DNA of 64,000 bases from SHZL01 sp963784425 (GCA_963784425.1 CAWARM010000007.1:62001-126000); one strand, 5' to 3'. Counted from the first letter of the stretch, positions 27,270-36,325 are shown. Numbers and translations are program-made. The notes: generated by a model not told the origin, from the sequence alone.

Positions 27270-27929
27270 GTGAATACTGCGGTCCTGCGCGAGATCAATA
27301 ACCATAGTCTGGCCGAGAGGGCCTATACCCTGCTGGAAGAAAAGCTGGTGACCTTGCAATTGGTGCCGGGCTCGCTGGTGTCGGAAGGCGACCTCATCGA
27401 AATGACCCGGATCGGAAGAACGCCGGTGCGTGAGGCCATCCAGCGCCTTGCCCAGCAGGAACTGTTCGAGGTAATTCCGCGCAAAGGATTGTTGGTCGCC
27501 CCGGTAAGCAGCTCCAGCATGATGGATATCCTCGAAGCCCGTAAGCCGCTGGAACGGTTGGTCGTCCATCGCGCAGCTTTGAATGCCAGGGATGACCAGC
27601 GCAGTGCACTGAGCGCGGTGGCGCGTCAACTTGCCAACGCGCACGAACGATTCGACGAATTCTTGCGCCTCGATCATGCACTGGATGTACTGCTGGACGA
27701 ATGCTCTGGCAATCCATTTACCTCGGGAGCCCTGGCGCCGTTGCGCAGCCATAGCCGGAGGTTCTGGTATTTTCACCGCACGCAAATCCAGCTGTCGGAC
27801 GCCATCTCGACGCATTCACAGATGGCGCGGCTGGTGGCGCGCCGCGATACCAACGGGGCGCAAAAAGCCTCGGACGCAATCATTGCGGTGCTGGAGCGGC
27901 TCGTGACGGGCGTGGACCGGGCCAGCTGA
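27270..27929 (+). CDS. GntR-family regulator (FCD subfamily) of the hydroxyproline operon
   Basis: The protein has 219 residues and starts at GTG 27270. The winged helix is at about residues 10-75, with LVSEGDLIEMTRIGRTPVREAI as its recognition region. The C-terminal half is helical, with the D-H pair LDHALDVLLDECSGN expected of an FCD ligand domain. It lies within the catabolic operon, 30 bases after lhpC and one base before the FAD dehydrogenase. By family it is probably a repressor released by an intermediate; two palindromes upstream of lhpC are candidate sites. Confidence 0.85.
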   Translation: MNTAVLREINNHSLAERAYTLLEEKLVTLQLVPGSLVSEGDLIEMTRIGRTPVREAIQRLAQQELFEVIPRKGLLVAPVSSSSMMDILEARKPLERLVVHRAALNARDDQRSALSAVARQLANAHERFDEFLRLDHALDVLLDECSGNPFTSGALAPLRSHSRRFWYFHRTQIQLSDAISTHSQMARLVARRDTNGAQKASDAIIAVLERLVTGVDRAS

Positions 27930-27930
27930 G

Positions 27931-29181
27931 ATGAGCCCGAACAATCCTCACTGCATCGTCGTGGGCGCCGGCATCGTGGGTGCTTCGTGTGCCTGGCATT
28001 TGCAGCGACGCGGGGCTCAGGTCACCCTGATTGATCCGGTAGAGCCGGGGCAGTCAACCAGTTTCGGCAACGCCGGGTGTATATCGCCTTCCTCCATTTC
28101 ACCGTTTTCCTACCCGGGTGCAATCCGGCAAGTGCCGGGGTGGCTGCTGGATCCACTGGGCCCAATGAGAATTCGCTGGAAGGATGCATTGCGCCTTGCG
28201 CCCTGGTTCTGGAAATTCTGGCAGGCCGGAAACACGCAAAGAGTCAACGAAATTGCCGCTGCGCAAAAGTCGTTAATGGCCACTGCAACTGCAGACTACG
28301 ATGAGATCCTGCGCGCAACCGGCGCGGAATCCCTGCGCAGATGTGAAGGCCTGATCATGCTGTACGGCAACGCGGCTGAACTGGCGGCCGATGAATGGCA
28401 TTACGATATCCGGCGCGCCTTTGACTTGCCCTGGCAGCGGCTCACCTCAGCGGAACTGCATGCGCTTGAGCCTGCAGTCCAGCTTGGCGAACAAGGCATT
28501 GCGGTGCTTGACCCGCTGTGGCAACACCTGCTTTCCCCGGCCGATGTCACCAGCACCATTGCCAGTGCGGCCCTTGTCCAGGGTGCCCGCTGGGTCAAGG
28601 ATCGTGCGCAGCGGGTGGCCAGCAACCCGGATGGGGTAACCGTGGATACGGCTTCGGGACAGCACATCAAGGGTGATTTCCTGGTGCTGGCCAGCGGCGT
28701 TTGGACTAACGAGTTGCTGCAGCAATTGGGGCACAAAGCTCCGCTGATGGCCAAGCGCGGTTATCACAGCATGCTGGCACAGCCCAACGTGGAACTGCGA
28801 CATCCCTTGATGTGCATTTCGGAATACGTGGTCATCACGCCGATGCGTGACGGGCTGCGGGTGGCGGGTACCGCGGAGTTTGCAAGAATCGATGCTGCAC
28901 CGGACTACCGTCGCGCCAAGGCGGTGTTGCAGCACGCACAGCGGTTCTTGCCGGGTGTAGCCGGGGCCAGTGTCACCGAGTGGATGGGACAGCGCCCCAT
29001 GATGCCGGACTCCATGCCGGTGCTGGGTCCTTTACCCGGACGCGAACGCGTGCTCTGCGCGTTTGGGCATGGCCACTATGGCCTGACCCAGGGACCAACC
29101 ACCGGCCGTATCGTGGCCGACCTGGTCTTCGGTCAGGCACCGCATGTCGATCTCAAGCCCTTTTCCATCCTGCGCTTTTAA
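27931..29181 (+). CDS. FAD-dependent D-amino acid dehydrogenase, probable D-hydroxyproline dehydrogenase
   Basis: The protein has 416 residues and belongs to the DAO/DadA flavoprotein family. The N-terminal dinucleotide site is VVGAGIVGASCAWHLQRRG, with the acidic end of strand 2 at LIDPVEPGQ. STSFGNAGCISPS is the flavin contact. The C-terminal FGHGHYGLTQGPTTGRIVADL closes the fold. In this operon it should oxidise cis-4-hydroxy-D-proline, formed by the next enzyme, to the pyrroline deaminated by LhpC, passing electrons to the respiratory chain. It could also act on other D-amino acids. Confidence 0.85.
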   Translation: MSPNNPHCIVVGAGIVGASCAWHLQRRGAQVTLIDPVEPGQSTSFGNAGCISPSSISPFSYPGAIRQVPGWLLDPLGPMRIRWKDALRLAPWFWKFWQAGNTQRVNEIAAAQKSLMATATADYDEILRATGAESLRRCEGLIMLYGNAAELAADEWHYDIRRAFDLPWQRLTSAELHALEPAVQLGEQGIAVLDPLWQHLLSPADVTSTIASAALVQGARWVKDRAQRVASNPDGVTVDTASGQHIKGDFLVLASGVWTNELLQQLGHKAPLMAKRGYHSMLAQPNVELRHPLMCISEYVVITPMRDGLRVAGTAEFARIDAAPDYRRAKAVLQHAQRFLPGVAGASVTEWMGQRPMMPDSMPVLGPLPGRERVLCAFGHGHYGLTQGPTTGRIVADLVFGQAPHVDLKPFSILRF

Positions 29182-29184
29182 ATC

Positions 29185-30204
29185 GTGATGTCACTGCCAG
29201 TGCGACATGAATTCGTTTGCATCGATGCCCACACCTGTGGCAACCCCGTGCGGGTCGTGGCGCAAGGCGGGCCGCAACTCGAGGGCCACAGCATGGCCGA
29301 GCGGCGCCAGCATTTCATGCGCGAATTTGACTGGATTCGGACGGCGCTGATGTTTGAGCCGCGCGGCCATGCCATGATGTCCGGCAGCATCCTGTACCCA
29401 ACCACGCATAGCGATTGTGATATCGGCGTGCTGTATATCGAAACCTCGGGATGCCTGCCCATGTGCGGGCACGGCACCATCGGCACCGTGACCATCGCCA
29501 TTGAAAAAGGCCTGGTGACCCCGCGCACACCAGGGCAACTGGTGCTGGAAACGCCGGCGGGCCGGGTGGTGACGCATTACACCCTGGTCCAGGGAAAAGT
29601 GCGTTCGGTGCGACTCACCAATGTTCCATCCTACCTGCATGCCCAGGGCCTGGAAGTCGACTGCCCCGAGTTGGGCGGAGTCCTGAGGGTCGACGTGAGT
29701 TACGGGGGAAACTTTTACGCCATCGTGGAGCCGCAGGAGCACTACCACGACCTGGCTGACCTGAACGCAGGGCGCATCATTGAGATCAGCCGACAGTTGC
29801 GCACGCGGCTGAACGCGCGTTACGACATCATTCACCCGCTGGATGAGCGTATCAATGGCATCCGGCACCTGCTGTGGGCCGGCAAGCCCCTTAAACCCGA
29901 TTCGGATATGCGCAACGCCGTGTTCTATGGCGAACAGGCAATCGACCGTTCGCCGTGCGGCACGGGTACCTCGGCGCGCATGGCTCAGCTTGCAGCCCGC
30001 GGAAAGCTCAAGCTGGGTGACAGCTTCGTGCATGAAAGCTATATCGGCAGCCAGTTTACCGGCCGGGTCGAGGCGTTGAGCCAGGTTGGTCCCTATCCGG
30101 CCATTGTCCCGAGCATCGAAGGCTGGGCGAGGATTTACGGAGAGAACCGCATCACGGTAGATCCCGCAGATGACCCTTACTGGCAGGGTTTCGTGGTGAC
30201 CTGA
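29185..30204 (+). CDS. lhpA: 4-hydroxyproline 2-epimerase (proline racemase family)
   Basis: The protein has 339 residues. Both catalytic cysteines of the epimerase type are present: LPMCGHGTIGT (about residue 93) and DRSPCGTGTSARMAQL (about 257). The related trans-3-hydroxyproline dehydratases replace the first Cys with Ser or Thr, so this is an epimerase or racemase. It converts trans-4-hydroxy-L-proline to cis-4-hydroxy-D-proline. The start at 29185 (MMSLPVRHEFVCID) lies four bases after the dehydrogenase stop. The ending overlaps the next gene by one base. Confidence 0.9.
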   Translation: MMSLPVRHEFVCIDAHTCGNPVRVVAQGGPQLEGHSMAERRQHFMREFDWIRTALMFEPRGHAMMSGSILYPTTHSDCDIGVLYIETSGCLPMCGHGTIGTVTIAIEKGLVTPRTPGQLVLETPAGRVVTHYTLVQGKVRSVRLTNVPSYLHAQGLEVDCPELGGVLRVDVSYGGNFYAIVEPQEHYHDLADLNAGRIIEISRQLRTRLNARYDIIHPLDERINGIRHLLWAGKPLKPDSDMRNAVFYGEQAIDRSPCGTGTSARMAQLAARGKLKLGDSFVHESYIGSQFTGRVEALSQVGPYPAIVPSIEGWARIYGENRITVDPADDPYWQGFVVT

Positions 30205-31169
30205 TGCGCTTGTTGCGCCAGGCTGATATTGAACAGGCGCTGCCGATGCCGCAGGCCATACGCCTGATGGGACTGGCCTTTGCCGCCATCAGCAACCGTT
30301 CCGTGCAATCGGCCGAACGGCAGGTGTTCGAAACGGCTGCGGGCCATGCACTGCTTATGGGTGCAAGCGGCCATGGTCGCGGAGTGATCGCGAAATTGGT
30401 CACGGTAATACCCTCCAACAGCAGTCGGGGCCTTCCCGTAAGCAGTGGCCTTGCCTTGCTGGTTGACGATAATGACGGTACCCCCCGGGCCATGCTGGAT
30501 GCCACGGCGCTTACTGCATGGCGAACGGCAGCCGCAACCGGGTTCGTCACGGATCTTCTGGCGTGCCGGGATGTCCGTTGCGGCCTGTTGGTTGGCAGCG
30601 GCACCCAGGCGCGCGCGCAGTTGCTGGCGATGGATGCGGCTCGAAACCTGGATGAAATTCGCTTATATGCCCGTGACCGGAAGCGGGTGCTGGAGTTGAT
30701 CGCTGCTGTGCAGCCGGAAATCAAGGCGCGCCTGGTTACGGTTGATGACTGCGCAGCCGCCGTGCGCGCAGCCGGTATCATCACCACGGCCACGACCAGC
30801 ATCGAGCCGGTCATTGATGGTGGACAGGTGGCGCCCGGTTGCCATGTCAATGGCATCGGCAGTTTCCGGCCGGGCATGTGTGAGCTGGATTCGGCCCTGG
30901 TAGCAAAATCCAGGGTGTTTGTAGAGTCGCGTGCTACGGCTGTGGCAGAAGCCGGTGAGCTCATTGCAGCCTGTCACGCGGGTGTAAGCAGCGAGTCTCA
31001 ATGGTCTGAGATCGGGGAAGTGATCAGCGGTGGCGCCCCCGGGCGTTGCAACGACGCAGAGATTACATTTTACAAGTCAGTCGGACATGCCGTATTTGAT
31101 CTGTTTGCCGCTGCAGCGGTTTACGCGGCGGCGGTGGAACTCGACCTGGGACAACATTGGAATCCTTGA
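30204..31169 (+). CDS. lhpI: Ornithine cyclodeaminase/mu-crystallin family, probable pyrroline-2-carboxylate reductase
   Basis: The protein has 321 residues. The NAD(P)-binding site is GLLVGSGTQARAQLLAMD (about residues 127-144). The N-terminal substrate region has AKLVTVIPSNSSRGLP, with the lysine that contacts the carboxylate, and the C-terminal part has VNGIGSFRPGMCELD. Members in hydroxyproline clusters reduce 1-pyrroline-2-carboxylate to L-proline. No trans-3-hydroxyproline dehydratase, which normally supplies that substrate, is in the window. Confidence 0.82.
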   Translation: MRLLRQADIEQALPMPQAIRLMGLAFAAISNRSVQSAERQVFETAAGHALLMGASGHGRGVIAKLVTVIPSNSSRGLPVSSGLALLVDDNDGTPRAMLDATALTAWRTAAATGFVTDLLACRDVRCGLLVGSGTQARAQLLAMDAARNLDEIRLYARDRKRVLELIAAVQPEIKARLVTVDDCAAAVRAAGIITTATTSIEPVIDGGQVAPGCHVNGIGSFRPGMCELDSALVAKSRVFVESRATAVAEAGELIAACHAGVSSESQWSEIGEVISGGAPGRCNDAEITFYKSVGHAVFDLFAAAAVYAAAVELDLGQHWNP

Positions 31170-31185
31170 TAGCAGGAGTAAACAC

Positions 31186-32967
31186 ATGATGAATGCCTTA
31201 CTGCGCACCAGCCCTGTGGGTTTCCTGTTGATTCCCCTTCTGTTGGTCTCATTGGGGCAACCCCTGGCCGCCGCGGAGTCAGAAGACGGCGCGCGTTTTA
31301 AAGCGATTTATGAAACTGAATGGGCATTTCGCCTCAAGGAGTTTCCCACCCTGGCCAGCGCGAATGGCATCGATGACTATGCCGGCCAGATAACTCATGT
31401 GAGCGAACAGGACCAGTTGCGTCGTTACACCTACTGGCAGGGAATACGCGAACAATTGGACCAGGTTTCCTGTGAGCGCCTGGACCACGAGGAATGCATT
31501 AACTATCGGCTTTTCACCAAGCAAATCGACGATTTTCTAGCCGATTACCAGACCAGGGCCTACCTGATTCCTTTCAACAGCGACTGGGGCTTCTACATGG
31601 AGTGGGGTCGCCTTCCGGAGGAGACCGATTTTGCCAAGGCGCAGGACTACCGCAATTACCTGTCGCGTCTGCAGCAGATGGGCGTGGTGATGGATGAGTA
31701 CATTGCCCTGATGCGTACCGGCCTGCAACTGGGATTTACCCAGCCCCGGGTAATTCTTGCCGGCAGGGATGAACCCATCAAGGCACAACTGGTGGAGAAT
31801 GTAGATGCCAGCCCGTTCTTTGTTCCTTTCCTTAAAATGCCGGAGACCATCAGCGCTGCCGAGCGGGCGCAGATTATCGAAACCGCGCAGGGTGTGATCG
31901 CAGATGAGGTGATTCCGGCCTGGCAGCGACTGTACGATTTTTTCCAGGCAGAGTACCTGCCCGGCGCCCGCGAGACCCTCGGCGCTTACCAGTTGCCAGG
32001 CGGGGAAGCATTTTACCAGGCGCAGGTGCGCCGCTATGCCACGGTAGATCTGACTGCGCAGGAGATCCACGACATCGGGCTCAGCGAGGTGGCGCGCATA
32101 CGGACGGAAATGGAAACAACCATCAGGGAAACCGGGTTCAAGGGTAACTTCGCTGAATTTATAGAATTCCTGCGCACCGATCCGCAGTTCTACGCCAGGA
32201 CCCCCAAAGAGTTGCTCTCGATAGCGTCCTACTACGCGAAGAAAATTGACGGGCGCCTGCCGATGATGTTTGGGCACTTACCGCGGCAGCCCTACGGCGT
32301 CGCCCCTGTGCCGGAAGAACTGGCGCCGTTTTATACCGGGGGTCGCTATGTGGGCGCTCCGCTGGACGCGCTGCGGGGCGGTTACTACTGGGTCAATACC
32401 TATGCGCTGGAAAGCCGCCCCCTGTATACCATTCCGGCCCTGACACTGCACGAAGGCGCGCCCGGCCATCACATCCAGGGTGCACTTGCACTGGAACTGG
32501 AGAATCAGCCGCCGTTTCGCCGCAACGACTATATATCCGCTTATGGTGAGGGCTGGGGCCTGTACGCCGAAAAGCTGGGTGTCGAAATGGATATTTACGA
32601 AACGCCTTATGAAAATTTCGGCCGCCTGAGCTACGAAATGTGGCGCGCCTGCCGCCTCGTGATTGACACGGGTATCCATGCCATGGGCTGGACTCGCGAG
32701 CAGGCACAGGCTTATCTTGCCGGGAATACCGCGTTGTCCCTGCACGAGGTAAGCACGGAAATCGATCGCTATATTTCCTGGCCTGGCCAGGCGCTCAGTT
32801 ACAAGCTCGGTGAATATACGATCTGGCAGTTGCGTCACGAGGCGGAGCAAAAGCTGGGAGAAAAGTTTGATATCCGTGCTTTTCACGATTATGTTCTGGG
32901 CCTGGGTTCAGTTACCCTGGAAATTCTGCAGGATGAAGTCCGCGCATGGATTGCATCCCAGGAATAA
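31186..32967 (+). CDS. DUF885 protein with signal peptide, putative zinc peptidase
   Basis: The start ATG at 31186 is preceded by AGGAG; the frame extends back into lhpI without similarity. It has 593 residues. A signal peptide (MMNALLRTSPVGFLLIPLLL) ends near PLAAAESE, with no lipobox, so it is probably a soluble periplasmic form. The metal motif is LHEGAPGHHIQ (about 422-432), and SAYGEGWGLYAEKLG supplies the further Glu. This is the more typical HExxPGHH variant; the paralogue at 11931 has HEVWPGH. Although it is 16 bases from the hydroxyproline operon, a link to that pathway is unproven. It might free hydroxyproline-containing peptides. Confidence 0.88.
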   Translation: MMNALLRTSPVGFLLIPLLLVSLGQPLAAAESEDGARFKAIYETEWAFRLKEFPTLASANGIDDYAGQITHVSEQDQLRRYTYWQGIREQLDQVSCERLDHEECINYRLFTKQIDDFLADYQTRAYLIPFNSDWGFYMEWGRLPEETDFAKAQDYRNYLSRLQQMGVVMDEYIALMRTGLQLGFTQPRVILAGRDEPIKAQLVENVDASPFFVPFLKMPETISAAERAQIIETAQGVIADEVIPAWQRLYDFFQAEYLPGARETLGAYQLPGGEAFYQAQVRRYATVDLTAQEIHDIGLSEVARIRTEMETTIRETGFKGNFAEFIEFLRTDPQFYARTPKELLSIASYYAKKIDGRLPMMFGHLPRQPYGVAPVPEELAPFYTGGRYVGAPLDALRGGYYWVNTYALESRPLYTIPALTLHEGAPGHHIQGALALELENQPPFRRNDYISAYGEGWGLYAEKLGVEMDIYETPYENFGRLSYEMWRACRLVIDTGIHAMGWTREQAQAYLAGNTALSLHEVSTEIDRYISWPGQALSYKLGEYTIWQLRHEAEQKLGEKFDIRAFHDYVLGLGSVTLEILQDEVRAWIASQE

Positions 32968-33006
32968 ACTATGTTTCTGGCCAACCCGTAAATCCAAGGA
33001 GTTCAA

Positions 33007-33510
33007 ATGAACGCACGTTTCGCATGTTGTTTTTTAGCTTGTTTTTTGCTGGCCCCTGCCTGGGCTGATCAAAGCCAGTCGGCGGGCTCTGTTCCCGCTG
33101 CAAGCGCCCAACGCCGGCCTTCGCCACCCGGGGCCGAGGTAGCTATTGTGAATATCAAGGACGGAGCAGTCGTGCCGACGACATTCCTGGTGCAGTTCTC
33201 GGTTACCGGCATGGACATAGCGCCTGCCGGTACTGATATTCCCAATACGGGCCATCACCACCTGCTCATTGATGTCGAGGAACTGCCAGATCCGAATCTG
33301 CCCCTGCCAAAAAATGAACACTTCATGCATTTCGGCGGTGGTCAGACGCAAGTAGAATTGACCCTTTCCCCGGGAAAACACACGCTGCAGCTGGTATTTG
33401 CTGACTATGCCCACGTTCCGCACAACCCCGTGGTCAAATCAGTCCCCATCACCGTCGTTGTTGCGGAAGACGCTAAAGCTGTGCAAACGGGCCCGGATAA
33501 AAACCCGTGA
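33007..33510 (+). CDS. Secreted DUF4399 protein
   Basis: The protein has 167 residues. A signal peptide of about 20 residues ends APAWADQ. The mature domain has the DUF4399 hallmarks: VNIKDGAVVPTTFLVQFSVTGM, GHHHLLIDV with a His cluster, MHFGGGQTQVELTLSPGKHTLQL and the ending NPVVKSVPITVVV. The His cluster suggests metal binding, but the role is unknown. The end overlaps the SlyD-like gene by four bases. Confidence 0.85.
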   Translation: MNARFACCFLACFLLAPAWADQSQSAGSVPAASAQRRPSPPGAEVAIVNIKDGAVVPTTFLVQFSVTGMDIAPAGTDIPNTGHHHLLIDVEELPDPNLPLPKNEHFMHFGGGQTQVELTLSPGKHTLQLVFADYAHVPHNPVVKSVPITVVVAEDAKAVQTGPDKNP

Positions 33511-33989
33511 CAATTGTCGCGAATAAGGTCGTTTCCTTTCACTACACCCTGAACAACGCCGCCGGGGAAGTCATGGAATCGTCGCGGGAACATGCACCCA
33601 TGACCTACCTGCATGGGTCCGGCCACATCATCAAGGGCCTCGAGCATGCACTGGAGGGCAAGAATGCGGGTGACACGTTCCAGGTAGTGCTGCAGCCCGC
33701 AGATGCCTACGGTGAAAAAAAGCCAGCCAATATGCAGCGCATATCGGCTAAACATGTACCCAACGCAAAGGGCCTGAAACCGGGCCAGGTGATAGGCCTG
33801 CAGTCCCGGCAGGGGCCGGTGCAGGTCACCGTAGTCAAGGTGGGCCGATTCAATATTGACGTAGACGCCAACCATCCGCTGGCCGGGCAAGTTCTGACCT
33901 TCGATGTTGAAGTCACCGGGGTGCGCGATGCCACCGCAGAAGAGAAATCCCACGGCCACGTCCACGGCACGGGTGGCGTGGAGCACTAG
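33507..33989 (+). CDS. slyD: FKBP-type peptidylprolyl isomerase, SlyD-like
   Basis: The protein has 160 residues and starts at GTG 33507, coupled to the DUF4399 stop. It has an FKBP core interrupted by an IF chaperone insert (about 68-120), as in SlyD: MTYLHGSGHIIKGLEHALEGKNAGD is the FKBP part, followed by AYGEKKPANMQRI and the return strand VEVTGVRDATAEE. The C-terminal tail is short and has a few His (SHGHVHGTGGVEH) rather than the long metal-binding tail of E. coli SlyD. The predicted role is cytoplasmic prolyl isomerase and chaperone. Confidence 0.88.
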   Translation: MTIVANKVVSFHYTLNNAAGEVMESSREHAPMTYLHGSGHIIKGLEHALEGKNAGDTFQVVLQPADAYGEKKPANMQRISAKHVPNAKGLKPGQVIGLQSRQGPVQVTVVKVGRFNIDVDANHPLAGQVLTFDVEVTGVRDATAEEKSHGHVHGTGGVEH

Positions 33990-33997
33990 GTCGCGGC

Positions 33998-34747
33998 TTA
34001 CTCCTGGCTTTGGCCTGCGAGTTCCCTGAGGGCGGGCATATTGCGAATGCGGACTTCCTTGCGGTCCACGCGCAACACCCCTGATTTCTGGAATCGGGCA
34101 AACACCCGGCTCACGGTTTCGGTGGCCAGGCGCAGGTAGCTGGCGATGTCCCGGCGGGACATGGCAAGCATGAATTCAGTTTCAGAGTAACCACGACGGG
34201 CAAAGCGTCCGGATAGCGACAACAGGAACCTGGCAATTCGTTCGTCTGCGCTCAAATCTCCCGCGCTGACTTCCAGTTCGCTGATGCGCTGGCTCATGAG
34301 GCGGAACAGTTCGGCCTGCAGTTCGGGCATCTGGCGGGCCATGGCGGACATGGACTCGAAGGTCAAGCCACATACTGCGCTGGTATCAAGGGCAACCACG
34401 TTGGCTGTATGTCGCTGCGAATGGATGGCGTCCAAACCGATTATTTCGCCCGGCAAATGGAAGCCAAGTACCTGTTCCTGACCTTCGTGGTCAACAACGT
34501 AGCTCTTGAAACAACCGGTACGGACTGAAGCGATGGAGCGAAACTCATCGCCCGCGCGGAAAAGGTGCTCAGCTGGCTGGATGGGCCGCGATCGATGCAC
34601 GATCTGCTCAAACCGCTGGATCTCCTCGGGCGAAAGCCCGCGTGGCAGGCACAGTTCACCCAAAGCGCACCGGCTACACGCAACCTGGGACCGGCTCGGG
34701 TTGCTGCCAATATCATAGACATTGTCTGATCTTGCCACATTTTGCAT
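33998..34747 (-). CDS. anr: Fnr/Anr-type oxygen-sensing transcriptional regulator
   Basis: The protein has 249 residues of the CRP/FNR family. It carries the four cysteines expected to hold a 4Fe-4S cluster: three near the N-terminus (CSRCALGELC) and one in SAVCGLTF (about residue 123). The recognition helix reads LATETVSRVFARFQ, which contains the E-x-x-S-R of true Fnr proteins. It should activate anaerobic or microaerobic genes by binding TTGAT-N4-ATCAA-type sites. hemN is directly upstream on the same strand and has such a site before it. Confidence 0.94.
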   Translation of the reverse strand: MQNVARSDNVYDIGSNPSRSQVACSRCALGELCLPRGLSPEEIQRFEQIVHRSRPIQPAEHLFRAGDEFRSIASVRTGCFKSYVVDHEGQEQVLGFHLPGEIIGLDAIHSQRHTANVVALDTSAVCGLTFESMSAMARQMPELQAELFRLMSQRISELEVSAGDLSADERIARFLLSLSGRFARRGYSETEFMLAMSRRDIASYLRLATETVSRVFARFQKSGVLRVDRKEVRIRNMPALRELAGQSQE

Positions 34748-34815
34748 AATCCACTCCTTAAGTGCCCTTGGAATGCATTATATTTTTCATAACTACACCA
34801 GCGCATGAGTATTTC

Positions 34816-34831
34816 TACCTATGCGTAGGTA
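34816..34831. promoter_or_regulatory. NarL/NarP-like 7-2-7 dyad before the fnr-like gene
   Basis: TACCTATGCGTAGGTA is a perfect dyad (TACCTA / TAGGTA, four-base centre). Read as two heptamers two bases apart, it matches the NarL consensus TACYYMT-N2-AKRRGTA with one mismatch. It lies 69-84 bases upstream of the fnr-like start codon, a position suited to activation by nitrate-responsive regulators. No nar genes are in the window. Confidence 0.45.
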
Positions 34832-34871
34832 AAGCAATAAGTTATGCAGGAAGCTGTGGAAGAGAAGAAAA

Positions 34872-36263
34872 CTAAATCACCCGGGAGAACCTCGGCTGGT
34901 CGGTGGCGGAATGGATGTATTCGTCAAAGATCATTGCTATGGCCCGCATCAGTAAACGACCCTCGGCAGTCAGGGTGAAACCGTCTTCATTGAGATCTGC
35001 CAGGCCGTCATTTGCCAGGAGTTGCAGCCGGTGCAGTTCCAGCGCGAAATGATCATTGAAATCGAAATTGAACCTGTTGCTGAATTCCTGGAAATTGACC
35101 TCGCCGTGGCACATGATGGCTTCAATCACTGCGCCGCGCAGCCGGTCTTCCTGGTTTAGGCTGAGGCCGCGCCAGACCGGCAATTCACCACGGCCAATGG
35201 CATCCTGCCACTGCGGAATTTTCTTGTAATTCTGGGCGAAACAATCGCCTACTTTGCCAATGGCGCTGACACCCAGCCCGACCAGGTCGCATTCGGAATG
35301 GGTCGAATAGCCCTGGAAATTCCGGTGCAGGTGACCCTCGCGCTGGGCGCGGCTCAGCTCGTCTTCAGGCAGGGCAAAGTGATCCATGCCGATATATACA
35401 TAACCTGCCCCGGTCAGTTTCTCAATGGTCAGTGCCATCAGCTCCAGCTTGGTTTGGGGGGTCGGGATATCTGCTGCATCGATCATGCGCTGTGAGCGAA
35501 ACACCTCGGGCATGTGCGCATAGTTATACACGGCAAGGCGATCGGGGCGCGCGCCGAGAATCACATCCAGTGTTTTGCTGAAACTTGCCGCGGTTTGCAG
35601 CGGCAGGCCATAAATCAGGTCAATGGAAACCGACTTGAAGCCCAATGCACGCGAATCGGAGATCATATCCAGGGTGGCCTGCGGGTCCTGGATCCGGTTG
35701 ACCGCTTGTTGTACATCGGGATCAATGTCCTGGACGCCGAGGCTGATGCGATTGAATCCCAGGTCGACCAACCCGCTGAGGCGTTCCCGGTCCACGGTAC
35801 GGGGGTCTACTTCTATGGAGAACTCACGCTCCCTGGCCGGGGCAAACGTGAAGGCGTGCCCAAGGTCGGCCATCAACTGCTCCAACTGGATATCGTCGAA
35901 GTAGGTGGGTGTACCCCCACCGAAGTGCAACTGCGTAACCTGGCGGTCGTGGTCGAACAATCCACCCCTCATCCTGACTTCCCGTGACAAAAATTGCAGG
36001 TAGGCGACGCCTTGTTCGGTGTGCTGCGTGACTTTCTTGTTGCACCCGCAGTAGTAGCAAAGAGAGTGGCAGAACGGCAGGTGCACATACAGCGAGAGGG
36101 GCGATGGAATCAGTTCGGAATTGCTTTCCTTGACAAAACGGCGGTACAACTCTGCATCGAAGCCCTCATGGAACTGCACGGCAGTAGGGTAGGAGGTATA
36201 TCTCGGACCGGCGACATCGTAGCGCTGTACCAGCTCGGGGTTAAATTGTACTCGTTGGCTCAT
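34872..36263 (-). CDS. hemN: Oxygen-independent coproporphyrinogen III oxidase
   Basis: The protein has 463 residues, the full length of a true HemN and longer than HemW. It is a radical SAM enzyme. The cluster motif is PFCHSLCYYCGCNKK (about 62-76), with the extra Cys of HemN. Downstream are FGGGTPTYF, IEVDPRT and SLGVQDIDPDVQQAVNR. The C-terminal domain begins about residue 370. It decarboxylates coproporphyrinogen III in heme synthesis without oxygen. An Fnr box 63 bases upstream of the start predicts induction by the adjacent Fnr protein. Confidence 0.96.
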   Translation of the reverse strand: MSQRVQFNPELVQRYDVAGPRYTSYPTAVQFHEGFDAELYRRFVKESNSELIPSPLSLYVHLPFCHSLCYYCGCNKKVTQHTEQGVAYLQFLSREVRMRGGLFDHDRQVTQLHFGGGTPTYFDDIQLEQLMADLGHAFTFAPAREREFSIEVDPRTVDRERLSGLVDLGFNRISLGVQDIDPDVQQAVNRIQDPQATLDMISDSRALGFKSVSIDLIYGLPLQTAASFSKTLDVILGARPDRLAVYNYAHMPEVFRSQRMIDAADIPTPQTKLELMALTIEKLTGAGYVYIGMDHFALPEDELSRAQREGHLHRNFQGYSTHSECDLVGLGVSAIGKVGDCFAQNYKKIPQWQDAIGRGELPVWRGLSLNQEDRLRGAVIEAIMCHGEVNFQEFSNRFNFDFNDHFALELHRLQLLANDGLADLNEDGFTLTAEGRLLMRAIAMIFDEYIHSATDQPRFSRVI

Positions 36264-36325
36264 GTCCGGATTCAGTCTGCGCTCATCGGTTCAGCGCAGC
36301 TTACGCTGAACGGGGAATGTCCAAC

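Noticed and set aside
29185..30204. Trans-3-hydroxyproline dehydratase
   Set aside because: Both catalytic Cys are present, which marks an epimerase or racemase.
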